Positions 50,563-58,735 of a DNA stretch of 64,000 nucleotides are shown here, piece by piece; within the stretch, counting starts at the first letter, position 1; the number at the start of each line of letters is the position of its first letter. This DNA comes from Frateuria_A sp051900415 (lineage in GTDB: Bacteria; Pseudomonadota; Gammaproteobacteria; Xanthomonadales; Rhodanobacteraceae). A program made the translations under genes and the position numbers. The stretch is from the NCBI RefSeq assembly GCF_051900415.1, contig NZ_JBHZGL010000005.1:124001-188000 (forward strand), written 5' to 3'. A model generated the notes under the pieces. It made no database searches and was not told where the DNA came from. It saw nothing but the letters and a program-made list of their open reading frames with translations.

Positions 50563-53064
50563 TCAGGCGCCAGCGGTCTTCTTCGCGGCCGCCTTCTTGC
50601 TCGCGGTCTTCTTGGAAGCGGTTTTTTTGGCCGCCGTTTTCTTGGCCGCGGTCTTCTTCGCCGGCGCCTTCTTGGCTGCGGCTTTCTTCGGTGCCGCCTT
50701 CTTTGCCGCGGGCGCCTTCTTTGCCGCTGCCTGCTTGGTGGCGCCCTTGCGCGCGAAGCGGCCCTTCTTGACCGGCGCGGCGGCCAGCAGCTCCAGGCAC
50801 TGCGCTTCGGTCAGGTCCTTCGGCTCGGTGTCCTTGGGGATGCGCGCGTTCTTCTCGCCGTCGGTGATGTACGCCCCGTAGCGTCCGTTGAGTACCTGCA
50901 CACCGTTGCCGAAGTCGGTGATCACGCGGTTGGCGAGCATCTCCAGCTTCTCGCGCACGATTTGCAGCGCGCGCGGCAGCTCGATCGTGTACGGATCGTC
51001 CTCGGCCTTGAGCGAGGCGTAGGTGCTGCCCTGCTTGACGAACGGGCCGAAGCGGCCGATGCCCACGCTCACGTCCTCACCGGCCTCGGACTGGCCGAGC
51101 TGGCGCGGGAGCTTGAACAGCTCCATCGCCTCCTCGAGCGTGATGGTGTGCATGCTCTGGCCGGGGCGCAGGCTGGCGAACTGCAACTTCTCGTCGGTGT
51201 CCTTGTCGCCGATCTGCGCATACGGCCCATAGCGCCCCAGCCGCACGGACACCGGCTTGCCGCTCTTCGGATCGATGCCCAGCTCGCGCGCGCCGGTCGC
51301 CTCGCTGCGGTCGACCGACTCGGTCTTCTCCTCGACCTGGGTCTTGAACGGCTGCCAGAAGCGCTCCATCAGCGGCACCCAGGCTTCCTCGCCGCGGCTG
51401 ACCGCGTCCAGCTCGTCCTCGAGCTTCGCGGTGAAGTCGTAGTCGACGTACTGGTTGAAGTGCTGGGTGAGGAACTTGCCCACCGCGCGGCCGACGTCGG
51501 TCGGCTTGAAGCGGCGGCTGTCCAGGAACACGTACTCGCGGTTCTGCAGCACCTGGATGATGCTGGCGTAGGTGGACGGACGGCCGATGCCGTACTCCTC
51601 CAGCGCCTTGACCAGGCTCGCTTCGGAATAGCGCGGCGGCGGCTCGGTGAAATGCTGATCGGCCAGGATGTCCGAAAGCGCGACCTGCTCGCCCTTCTCC
51701 ATGCGCGGCAGGCGGCGGCCTTCCTCGTCGTCCTCGGCGCTCTTCTGGTCGCGGCCTTCCTCGTACACGGCCAGGAAGCCCGGATCGACCACGGTGGTGC
51801 CGGTGGCGCGGAACGCGGCGGGACCGCCCGCGGCGTTGGGCAGGTCGAAGTCGACCGACACGGTGTTGAGGGTGGCGTGGATCATCTGGCAGGCGACGGT
51901 GCGCTTCCAGATCAGCTCGTACAGCTTGCGCTGCTCCTCGTTCAAGAAGGCGGCGACCTGGCGCGGCGTGCGCATGGCGGAGGTCGGGCGGATCGCCTCG
52001 TGCGCTTCCTGCGCGTTCTTGGACTTGGTGCGGTAGACCTGCACGCCGTCGGGCAGCGCGCCACGGCCGAAGTCGCGGGCGATCAGCGCGCGCAGCTCGT
52101 CGGTCGCCTCGTTGGAGAGTGCGGTCGAGTCGGTACGCATGTAGGTGATCAGGCCGACGTTGCCCTCGCTGCCCAGGCCGACGCCCTCGTACAGGCCCTG
52201 GGCGACCTTCATCGTGCGGCTGGTGGAGAAGCCGAGCTTGCGCGCGGCTTCCTGCTGCAGGGTCGAGGTGGTGAACGGCGGCGCCGGCCGGCGCTTGCGT
52301 TCCTTCGAGGTGACCTCGCTGACGGTCATCCGGCCCTGCGCGGCGTCCTTCAGCACACCGCGCGCGGCCATCGCGTCGGCCTCGTTGGTGAGGTCGAATT
52401 GTTCGAATTTCTTGCCGTTGAGCCGGGTCAGGCGCGCGCCGAAGTCGCCGTCGGCATGTTTGAGCTTCGCCTCGACGGTCCAGTACTCGCGGGCGACGAA
52501 GGCTTCGATCTCTTCCTCGCGCTCGACGATCATGCGCAGCGCCGGGCTCTGCACGCGGCCGGCGGAGAGGCCGCGCTGCACCTTGCGCCACAGCACCGGC
52601 GAGAGGTTGAAGCCGACCAGGTAATCCAGCGCGCGGCGCGCCTGCTGCGCGTCGACCATGTCGTAGGAAAGGTCGCGCGGCGCGGCAACCGCCGCCTTGA
52701 TCGCCTTGGGCGTGATCTCGGAGAACACCACCCGGTGCATGCGCTTGCCTTCGGTCAGGCCGCGCTCCTTGAGGATCTCGCTGATATGCCAGGAGATCGC
52801 TTCGCCTTCGCGATCCAAGTCGGTCGCGAGGTAGATGTCGTCGGCCGCCTTGGCCGCCTTGGCGATCGCGTCGACGTGTTTCTCGTTGCGCTCGATGACC
52901 TCGTACTTCATGGCGAAGCCGTTGTCCGGGTCGACCGCGCCCTCCTTGGGCTTCAGGTCGCGCACGTGGCCGTAGGAGGCCAGGACCTGGAAGTCGTTGC
53001 CGAGGTATTTGTTGATCGTCTTGGCCTTGGCGGGCGACTCGACGATGAGGAGGTTTTTGGCCAT
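50563..53064 (-). CDS. topA: DNA topoisomerase I with lysine/alanine-rich C-terminal tail
   Basis: An 833-residue type IA topoisomerase that relaxes negative supercoils. The TOPRIM domain has LLIVESPAKAKTI and TDLDREGEAISWH; the active-site Tyr is Y308 in LITYMRTDSTALS. Two C-terminal zinc-free topo repeats are seen (GKPVSVRLGRYGPYAQIG and SVGIGRFGPFVKQGSTYASL). The last about 70 residues are almost only Lys, Ala, Pro, Thr and Ser, as in histone H1 or HU-tail proteins, and replace the cysteine zinc ribbons of E. coli TopA. The gene is followed by tsaC two bases later. Confidence 0.97.
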   Translation of the reverse strand: MAKNLLIVESPAKAKTINKYLGNDFQVLASYGHVRDLKPKEGAVDPDNGFAMKYEVIERNEKHVDAIAKAAKAADDIYLATDLDREGEAISWHISEILKERGLTEGKRMHRVVFSEITPKAIKAAVAAPRDLSYDMVDAQQARRALDYLVGFNLSPVLWRKVQRGLSAGRVQSPALRMIVEREEEIEAFVAREYWTVEAKLKHADGDFGARLTRLNGKKFEQFDLTNEADAMAARGVLKDAAQGRMTVSEVTSKERKRRPAPPFTTSTLQQEAARKLGFSTSRTMKVAQGLYEGVGLGSEGNVGLITYMRTDSTALSNEATDELRALIARDFGRGALPDGVQVYRTKSKNAQEAHEAIRPTSAMRTPRQVAAFLNEEQRKLYELIWKRTVACQMIHATLNTVSVDFDLPNAAGGPAAFRATGTTVVDPGFLAVYEEGRDQKSAEDDEEGRRLPRMEKGEQVALSDILADQHFTEPPPRYSEASLVKALEEYGIGRPSTYASIIQVLQNREYVFLDSRRFKPTDVGRAVGKFLTQHFNQYVDYDFTAKLEDELDAVSRGEEAWVPLMERFWQPFKTQVEEKTESVDRSEATGARELGIDPKSGKPVSVRLGRYGPYAQIGDKDTDEKLQFASLRPGQSMHTITLEEAMELFKLPRQLGQSEAGEDVSVGIGRFGPFVKQGSTYASLKAEDDPYTIELPRALQIVREKLEMLANRVITDFGNGVQVLNGRYGAYITDGEKNARIPKDTEPKDLTEAQCLELLAAAPVKKGRFARKGATKQAAAKKAPAAKKAAPKKAAAKKAPAKKTAAKKTAAKKTASKKTASKKAAAKKTAGA

Positions 53065-53226
53065 GGGGCGGGGGGTTCCGGGGACGTCCGTGCCGCCGGT
53101 CTGGCGGGCACACTCTTTATTAGTTGAGCCATGCGCTCGCCGGAACTGTCAAGCCGGATCGCGTGAAACCGCGATGCGGCGCGGTTTTCGCGGGGCTCGG
53201 CCGGCGGCGCAGGGCGCGCCTGCCGG

Positions 53227-54390
53227 TCAGGCCACGCAGTGGTAACGATTGCCCGGCAGGCTTTCCACCTGCCCTTCGAGCTCGAGCATCAGCAACATGG
53301 AGGACAACGCCGCCGGGGCCAGCCCGGTGCGGCCCGCCAGCTCGTCGAGCGTGGCCGGATCGTGGCCCATGGCCTGGCGCAGGCGATGGTGTTCCGGACG
53401 GGCGGGCGACGCGGTTGGCGTGTCGGGCGCCGGTGTTCCGGAGGCCGGTGTTCCGGAGGCCGGTGCTCCGGACACCGGGCGCTCCGCCAGCCGGGCGGCA
53501 AGCTCCACACCCAGCGCGCGCGCCGCCGGCACCAGTGCCTCGATGAGTTCGCCCGGCTCCTCGATCAACCGCACGCCCTCGCGGATCAGCCGGTGGCAGC
53601 CCCTTGCCAGCGGGTTCTGCACCGAGCCCGGCAGGGCGAAAACCTCGCGCCCCTGTTCGCCGGCCAGTCGCGCGGTGATCAGCGAACCGGACTTCAACCC
53701 CGCCTCGATCACCAGCGTACCCAGCGACAACCCGGCGATCAGGCGGTTGCGGCGCGGGAAGTGGTCTGCCCGCGGCGCGGTGCCCGGCGGGAACTCGCTG
53801 ACCACCGCACCACGGGCGGCGATGGCCTGCGCCAGCGCGTGGTGTTTACGCGGATAGACGCGATCGGGACCGGTACCGACCACCGCGATGGTCGGCGCCT
53901 TGGCGGCCAGCGCAGCGGCGTGTGCAGCGCCGTCGACGCCGTCGGCCATGCCGCTGGTGATCACGAAACCGGCCTGCGCCAGCGCCGAGGCAAAGTGGCG
54001 CGCGTGCGCCAGGCCGCCGGCGGTGGCGCCGCGCGCACCGACGATGGCCACCTGCGGATGCAGCAGCAACGCCGTGTCGCCGTCGACGAACAGCGCCACC
54101 GGTGGCTGCGGGATGTGGCCCAGCAGCGGCGGGAAGTCGGCATCGGTGCAGCACAGCAGGCGACGGCCGGGGTTGTCGAGCCAGGCCAGGTCCGCCGCCA
54201 GCCGCGCCTCGTCCGGGCGCTTGAGCCAGGCACCGGCGGATGCGCCAAGGCCCGTCGGCGTGTGCTGCAGCTCGGCCAGCACCTCCTCGATGTCGCCGGC
54301 TGCGGCCAGCCGCTCGCGCAGCGAGGCCAGCCCCAGGCCCGGGGTGCGCAGCAAGATCAGCCAGGCGCGAAGTGCATCCGTGTCACTCAT
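53227..54390 (-). CDS. dprA: DNA processing protein DprA
   Basis: A 387-residue Rossmann-fold protein that loads RecA on incoming single-stranded DNA in natural transformation. The core has VAIVGARGATAGGLAHAR, ITSGMADGVDGAAHAAAL, VVGTGPDRVYPRKH, FPRRNRLIAGLSLGTLVIEA and SGSLITARLAGEQGREVFALPG. A C-terminal winged-helix domain (about 325-385) ends LELEGQVESLPGNRYHCV. Between them, about residues 306-323 carry a Gly-Ala/Thr-Pro-Ala-Ser repeat encoded by three 15-base direct repeats (53429-53473). Confidence 0.95.
   Translation of the reverse strand: MSDTDALRAWLILLRTPGLGLASLRERLAAAGDIEEVLAELQHTPTGLGASAGAWLKRPDEARLAADLAWLDNPGRRLLCCTDADFPPLLGHIPQPPVALFVDGDTALLLHPQVAIVGARGATAGGLAHARHFASALAQAGFVITSGMADGVDGAAHAAALAAKAPTIAVVGTGPDRVYPRKHHALAQAIAARGAVVSEFPPGTAPRADHFPRRNRLIAGLSLGTLVIEAGLKSGSLITARLAGEQGREVFALPGSVQNPLARGCHRLIREGVRLIEEPGELIEALVPAARALGVELAARLAERPVSGAPASGTPASGTPAPDTPTASPARPEHHRLRQAMGHDPATLDELAGRTGLAPAALSSMLLMLELEGQVESLPGNRYHCVA
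53429..53473. repeat. 15-bp tandem repeat inside dprA
   Basis: Three adjacent copies of GCCGGTGTTCCGGAG, the last with two changes (GCTCCGGAC end). It keeps frame and encodes the Ser-Gly-Thr-Pro-Ala linker of DprA, so it can change linker length without breaking the protein. Confidence 0.85.
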
Positions 54391-54415
54391 CCGGCCAGTT
54401 TAGGTCGGCCCCAAC

Positions 54416-54443
54416 GAAAAACGGCGCGGCCAAGGCCGCGCCG
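54416..54443 (-). terminator. Rho-independent terminator after the LysM gene
   Basis: On the minus strand ACGGCGCGGCC pairs with GGCCGCGCCGT and runs into TTTTTCGTT. A second small hairpin, AACCCCG / CGGGGTT (54455-54471), overlaps the LysM stop codon. This separates the LysM gene from dprA, which then needs its own promoter. Confidence 0.87.
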
Positions 54444-54469
54444 TCGTGTGGGATAACCCCGAAGCGGGG

Positions 54470-55597
54470 TTACTCCGGCATCACCAGGCGGTCGCCGCGA
54501 TGCACCGGGCGCAGGCCGTCCATCACCAGGCCGTAGCTCACGCGATCGAAAGTGCGGAAGACCATCACATGGCCGACGAACTCGTCCGGCAAGGTCACGC
54601 GCTCGCCGCTGCCACGGCTCCAGCTGCTGCTGGCGACGTCGTCATGGATGGACTCTCCGGGCTGGAAGAGGGCAAAGGTCTGGCCGTTGTCCACCCCGTC
54701 CTTCGCACCGATCGACAACGCCACCACCTGGCGCGGGCCGGCCGCGTCCATGGCATCGGCGAAGGCGATCACGCGGGCGTTGGCCGGGACCGAACGCGGG
54801 GCGTGCGGGTAGTAGTAGGGATCGTAGGCCGGACCATCCAGCGGCAGCACGCGGTCGCCGCTGCGGATTTCCTGGGTGGAATCGAGCAGCAGCAGGGTGG
54901 ACGGATCGCCCCCGCGCAGCACTTCGGCCGTGCCGATCACGCTGACTTCCACGCCCAGCGGGTCGCCCTCGCCATAGTGGCCGTCGTCGCGGAAGTCCTC
55001 TTCCCACGGCGTGTTCATCATGGACACGTCGTTGTCGAGGGTATGGCCGAGCACCTCTTCTTCGGTGTTGTCGCCATCGCCGGCGGCATAGCTGCGGAAG
55101 GCGTGGGTCGGACGCACGATCGCAAAGCGCTGGCCCGGCTCGGCCTTCAGGCCGCGCACGTACAGGTTCTGGCCAACCGCGCCACGCAGGCGCGCTTCCT
55201 CGAAGCCCACGATGTAGGGCGAGGACTTGACCTCGTCCGCATCCATCACGCGCATGTCCTTGAGGAACAGGCGCAACTGGTCGAGCGGGATCGCCGGAAT
55301 GGCGTCCGCCTCGCGGTGCACGCTCGGTTCGAGCTTGACCCGCGGCCCGTTGATGAAGGACAGGTTGAGCACGTCGCCCGGGTAGATCAGGTGCGGGTTG
55401 CGCACCTGCGGATTGGCCTGCCAGATCTCCGGCCACAGCCACGGCTTGGACAGGAACTTGGCCGAGATGTCCCACAGCGTGTCGCCGCGGCGCACGGTGT
55501 AGGTATCGGGATGATCGGCGCGCAACTGCGCTCCGGCGGCGTACACGGCCACGGTGACCAGCATGCCGGCCAGCAGCCCGATGGACTTCTTGATCAT
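54470..55597 (-). CDS. LysM-domain cell-envelope protein
   Basis: A 375-residue exported protein. An N-terminal signal or anchor helix (SIGLLAGMLVTVAVYAAGA) is followed by a LysM domain (about residues 32-80: TYTVRRGDTLWDISAKFL, WPEIWQANPQVRNPHLIYPG, DVL) and a long, otherwise unrecognised C-terminal part with SMMNTPWEEDFRDDGHYGEG and ending GDRLVMPE. LysM binds peptidoglycan. The gene is divergent from def and near dprA, an order conserved in Xanthomonadales. ATG at 55597 starts at the helix; the upstream ATG at 55720 is in the promoter region of def and is rejected. Confidence 0.88.
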   Translation of the reverse strand: MIKKSIGLLAGMLVTVAVYAAGAQLRADHPDTYTVRRGDTLWDISAKFLSKPWLWPEIWQANPQVRNPHLIYPGDVLNLSFINGPRVKLEPSVHREADAIPAIPLDQLRLFLKDMRVMDADEVKSSPYIVGFEEARLRGAVGQNLYVRGLKAEPGQRFAIVRPTHAFRSYAAGDGDNTEEEVLGHTLDNDVSMMNTPWEEDFRDDGHYGEGDPLGVEVSVIGTAEVLRGGDPSTLLLLDSTQEIRSGDRVLPLDGPAYDPYYYPHAPRSVPANARVIAFADAMDAAGPRQVVALSIGAKDGVDNGQTFALFQPGESIHDDVASSSWSRGSGERVTLPDEFVGHVMVFRTFDRVSYGLVMDGLRPVHRGDRLVMPE

Positions 55598-55791
55598 GTG
55601 CTCAGATTCCCCTACCCCGAGGCTCGGGCGAGTGTAACCGAATGGTGAAGACCCGCAACCGGGAGCAGTTGGCAAAATCGCCTGCCGCACGGGAGCTTGC
55701 CGCCGTACAATGAGGCCCATTCTAGTTTGCGCCGGGGCTTTCGTTACGACGATTCGCCCGCATCTTCGACGGCGCCCCGAGGTAACGAATC

Positions 55792-56301
55792 ATGTCCGTG
55801 CTGACCATCCTTGAATTCCCCGATCCCCGCCTGCGTACCCAGGCCGCGCCGGTGACCGCGTTCGACGCCGAGCTGAAGCAGTTCGTCGCCGACATGTTCC
55901 AGACCATGTACGACGCCAACGGCGTGGGCCTGGCCGCGACCCAGGTCAACGTGCACAAGCGCGTGCTGGTGGCCGACATGAGCGAGGAGCGCAACCAGCC
56001 GCTGGCGCTGATCAACGCCGAGATCGTCGGCAAAGAAGGCACCCAGGTGTACCAGGAGGGCTGCCTGTCCTTCCCCGGCATCTATGCCGACGTCACCCGG
56101 GCGCTGAAGGTCACGGTCAAGGCGCAGGATGTGGATGGCAAGGCATTCACGGTGGAGGCCGAAGGCCCGCTGGCGGTGTGCATCCAGCACGAGCTGGACC
56201 ACCTGGCCGGCAAGGTATTCGTCGATTACCTGTCGCCGCTCAAGCGCAACATGCTGCTCAAGCGCATGGAAAAGCAGCGCAAGCAGGCGGCGAGCGCTTG
56301 A
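55792..56301 (+). CDS. def: Peptide deformylase
   Basis: A 169-residue Fe(II)/Zn enzyme that removes the formyl group from new proteins. All three motifs are intact: GVGLAATQ (44-51), EGCLS (89-93, metal ligand C91) and QHELDH (H133, E134, H137). It is the first gene of def-fmt-rsmB; TTGA at its end couples it to fmt. Confidence 0.97.
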   Translation: MSVLTILEFPDPRLRTQAAPVTAFDAELKQFVADMFQTMYDANGVGLAATQVNVHKRVLVADMSEERNQPLALINAEIVGKEGTQVYQEGCLSFPGIYADVTRALKVTVKAQDVDGKAFTVEAEGPLAVCIQHELDHLAGKVFVDYLSPLKRNMLLKRMEKQRKQAASA

Positions 56302-57227
56302 GGATCGTCTTCGCCGGCACGCCGGAGTTTTCCGTTCCCTGCCTGGAAGCCTGCCGCGCCAGCGGCGCGCAGGTGGTGGCCGTCTATACCCAGCCTGATC
56401 GCCCCGCCGGTCGCGGTCGCAAGCTCGCGCCCAGCCCGGTGAAGCAGGCGGCACTGGCTGCCGGCCTGCCGGTCGAGCAACCCGAAACGCTGAAGTCGCC
56501 CGAAGCCCAGGCCACGCTGGCCGGCTACGCGCCGGACCTGATGGTGGTGGTCGCCTATGGGCTGATTCTGCCGCGCAAGGTGCTGGCCATCCCACGGCTG
56601 GGTTGCTGGAACGTGCATGCCAGCCGGCTGCCGCGCTGGCGCGGTGCGGCACCGATCCAGCGCGCGATCCTCGCCGGCGATGCCGAGAGCGGCGTGGACC
56701 TGATGCGCATGGAAGCCGGGCTGGACACCGGCCCGGTGCTGCTGGAAAAGCGCACGCCGATCGCTCCGGATGACACCGGCGGCACGCTGCACGACCGCCT
56801 GTCGATGCTGGGTGCCGAGGTGCTCGCCGACGGCCTGCGCCGCACGCTTGCCGGCGAGGCGTTGGTCGCCACGCCGCAGCCGGACGAGGGCGTGACCTAC
56901 GCGCACAAGCTCGACAAGGCCGAGGCGAAGCTGGATTTCGCGCGACCGGCGATCGAGCTGGAGCGCACCGTGCGTGCGTTCGATCCGTGGCCGGTGGCGG
57001 AGGGGGTGATCGCCGGTGAAAACCTGCGGATATGGAGTGCGCGTGCCGTCGATCGCCAGCACGGCGCCACGCCCGGCACCGTGATGGCGGCCGGCCGCGA
57101 CGGCATCGAACTGGCCTGCGGCGAAGGCGTTTTGCGGGTGACCGCGGTGCAGCGCCCAGGCGGCAAGCGCATCAGCGCCGCCGACTACCTCAACGCCCGC
57201 CCGGAACTGCGCGGAGCCACGAAGTGA
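56298..57227 (+). CDS. fmt: Methionyl-tRNA formyltransferase
   Basis: A 309-residue enzyme that formylates initiator Met-tRNA. The N-terminus RIVFAGTPEFSVPCL, the catalytic segment WNVHASRLPRWRGAAPIQRA, MRMEAGLDTGPVLL and the C-terminal domain AFDPWPVAEGVI are typical. The start is TTG at 56298, sharing bases with the def stop TGA, which is the only way to obtain the full N-terminus. Def and Fmt act in opposite steps of the same cycle. Confidence 0.95.
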   Translation: MRIVFAGTPEFSVPCLEACRASGAQVVAVYTQPDRPAGRGRKLAPSPVKQAALAAGLPVEQPETLKSPEAQATLAGYAPDLMVVVAYGLILPRKVLAIPRLGCWNVHASRLPRWRGAAPIQRAILAGDAESGVDLMRMEAGLDTGPVLLEKRTPIAPDDTGGTLHDRLSMLGAEVLADGLRRTLAGEALVATPQPDEGVTYAHKLDKAEAKLDFARPAIELERTVRAFDPWPVAEGVIAGENLRIWSARAVDRQHGATPGTVMAAGRDGIELACGEGVLRVTAVQRPGGKRISAADYLNARPELRGATK

Positions 57228-57420
57228 ACGCGTACTCGCTCCCTCTCCCCCGGCCTTTATCAAAGATGGGAGAGAGGGTTGGGGTGAAGGGCCAAGGCTT
57301 GCGGGGAAAGATGGGCAAGGTGTGGCTGATAAAAGGCTGTCGTTCCGGCGGAGTTTCGGGCAAGCCCCGGCCCCTCACCCCAGCCCTCTCTCCGGCGGGG
57401 AGAGGGAGCAGGTATCGGTG
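57228..57420. repeat. Inverted CT/GA-rich repeat pair between fmt and rsmB
   Basis: One unit lies at about 57238-57300 and an opposite one at about 57361-57412 (CCCCGGCCCCTCACCCCAGC, then CTCTCTCC and GGGGAGAGGGAG). The second ends ten bases before the rsmB start, so its GGGGAGAGGGAG arm may take part in ribosome binding. Confidence 0.75.
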
Positions 57421-58725
57421 ATGGCCGATACCCGCGCCCTGGCCGCCACCGCACTCGCCGAGATCGCACTGCGAGGCACCTCGCTGCGCGAGGCGATGGA
57501 ACGCCACGCGCCCAAGCTGCCCGACCCGCGCGACCGCGCCCTGCTGATGGCCCTGCTCAGCGAGGGCGCGCGCTGGTGGTTGCGTTTCGACCCGGCGCTC
57601 GACCGCCTGCTCGAGCAGCCGCTGCGCCGCAAGGAGCCACAGATCCACGCGCTGCTGGTACTGGGGCTGGTACAGCTTGAGGTCCTCGGACTGCAGGACT
57701 ACGCCGCGGTCGCCGCCACCGTCGAGGCCACCCGTGCGCTCAAGCGCCCGCGCCTGGCCGGGCTGGTCAACGCCGTGCTGCGCCGCTGGCAGCGCGAACG
57801 CATCGGCCTGCTGGCTGCACTCGACGCCGCGCCGCCGACCCGCCACGCGCACCCGGTCTGGCTGGCTAACGCCATCGCCCGCGACTGGCCGGAGTCGTCC
57901 GACGCGGTGCTTGCCGCCGACAACCTCGAGCCGCCGCTCATGCTGCGCGCCAACCGCCGCCGCACCACGCGCGAGGCGCTGCTCGAACGCCTGCACGCGG
58001 ACGGCCAGACGGCCAAAGCCCACCCTTGGCTCACCGACGCCATCGTGCTGCCGCACAGTGGCGATGTCACCCGCCTCGCCGGCTTTGCCGAGGGCCTGTT
58101 CGCGGTGCAGGACGGCGCCGCCCAGGTCGCCGCCGACCTGCTCGACGCCCGACCGGGCCAACGCGTGCTCGATGCCTGCGCCGCGCCGGGCGGCAAGGCC
58201 TGCCACCTGCTCGAACGCACCGATCTGGCGCTTACCGCGCTGGACTCCGATCCCGCGCGCCTGCGCCGGATCGGCCAGAACCTCGACCGCCTCGGCCTGC
58301 ATGCGGACCTCGTCGCCGGAGACGCCGCCACGCCCGCCGCGTGGTGGGACGGTGAGCCGTACGATCGCATCCTCATCGATGCACCCTGCTCGGCCACCGG
58401 CGTGCTGCGCCGACGACCGGACGTACGGCTGCACCGCCGCGAAAGCGACATCCCGACGCTCGCCACGCTGCAGCAGCGCATCCTCGGCGCGCTGTGGCCG
58501 CTGCTCAAGCCGGGCGGAAAACTGGTCTACGCAACCTGCTCGCTGCTGCGCGCGGAGAACGAGGCGGCCGTGCAATCCCTGCTCGCCACCGGGCCTGACG
58601 CCCGCCCGCTGCCGTTCACCCTGCCGGAGGGCCAGGCCGCCGCGGTCGGCTGGCAGATCCTGCCCGGCGATGGGGATCTGGACGGTATGTACTATGCGGT
58701 CATCGAAAAATCTGCCCCGCGCTGA
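57421..58725 (+). CDS. rsmB: 16S rRNA m5C967 methyltransferase RsmB
   Basis: A 434-residue two-domain enzyme. The N-terminal NusB-like domain (about 1-140) includes LPDPRDRALLMALLSEGARW and RLAGLVNAVLRR. The C-terminal SAM-dependent domain has LDACAAPGGKACHLLE (SAM motif I), DAPCSATGVLRRRPDV (cysteine needed for release) and LVYATCSLLRAENEA (nucleophile cysteine). ATG at 57421, or GTG one codon earlier, begins the NusB domain; a longer reading from 57322 only covers repeat DNA. Confidence 0.95.
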   Translation: MADTRALAATALAEIALRGTSLREAMERHAPKLPDPRDRALLMALLSEGARWWLRFDPALDRLLEQPLRRKEPQIHALLVLGLVQLEVLGLQDYAAVAATVEATRALKRPRLAGLVNAVLRRWQRERIGLLAALDAAPPTRHAHPVWLANAIARDWPESSDAVLAADNLEPPLMLRANRRRTTREALLERLHADGQTAKAHPWLTDAIVLPHSGDVTRLAGFAEGLFAVQDGAAQVAADLLDARPGQRVLDACAAPGGKACHLLERTDLALTALDSDPARLRRIGQNLDRLGLHADLVAGDAATPAAWWDGEPYDRILIDAPCSATGVLRRRPDVRLHRRESDIPTLATLQQRILGALWPLLKPGGKLVYATCSLLRAENEAAVQSLLATGPDARPLPFTLPEGQAAAVGWQILPGDGDLDGMYYAVIEKSAPR

Positions 58726-58735
58726 GAACCCCGCC

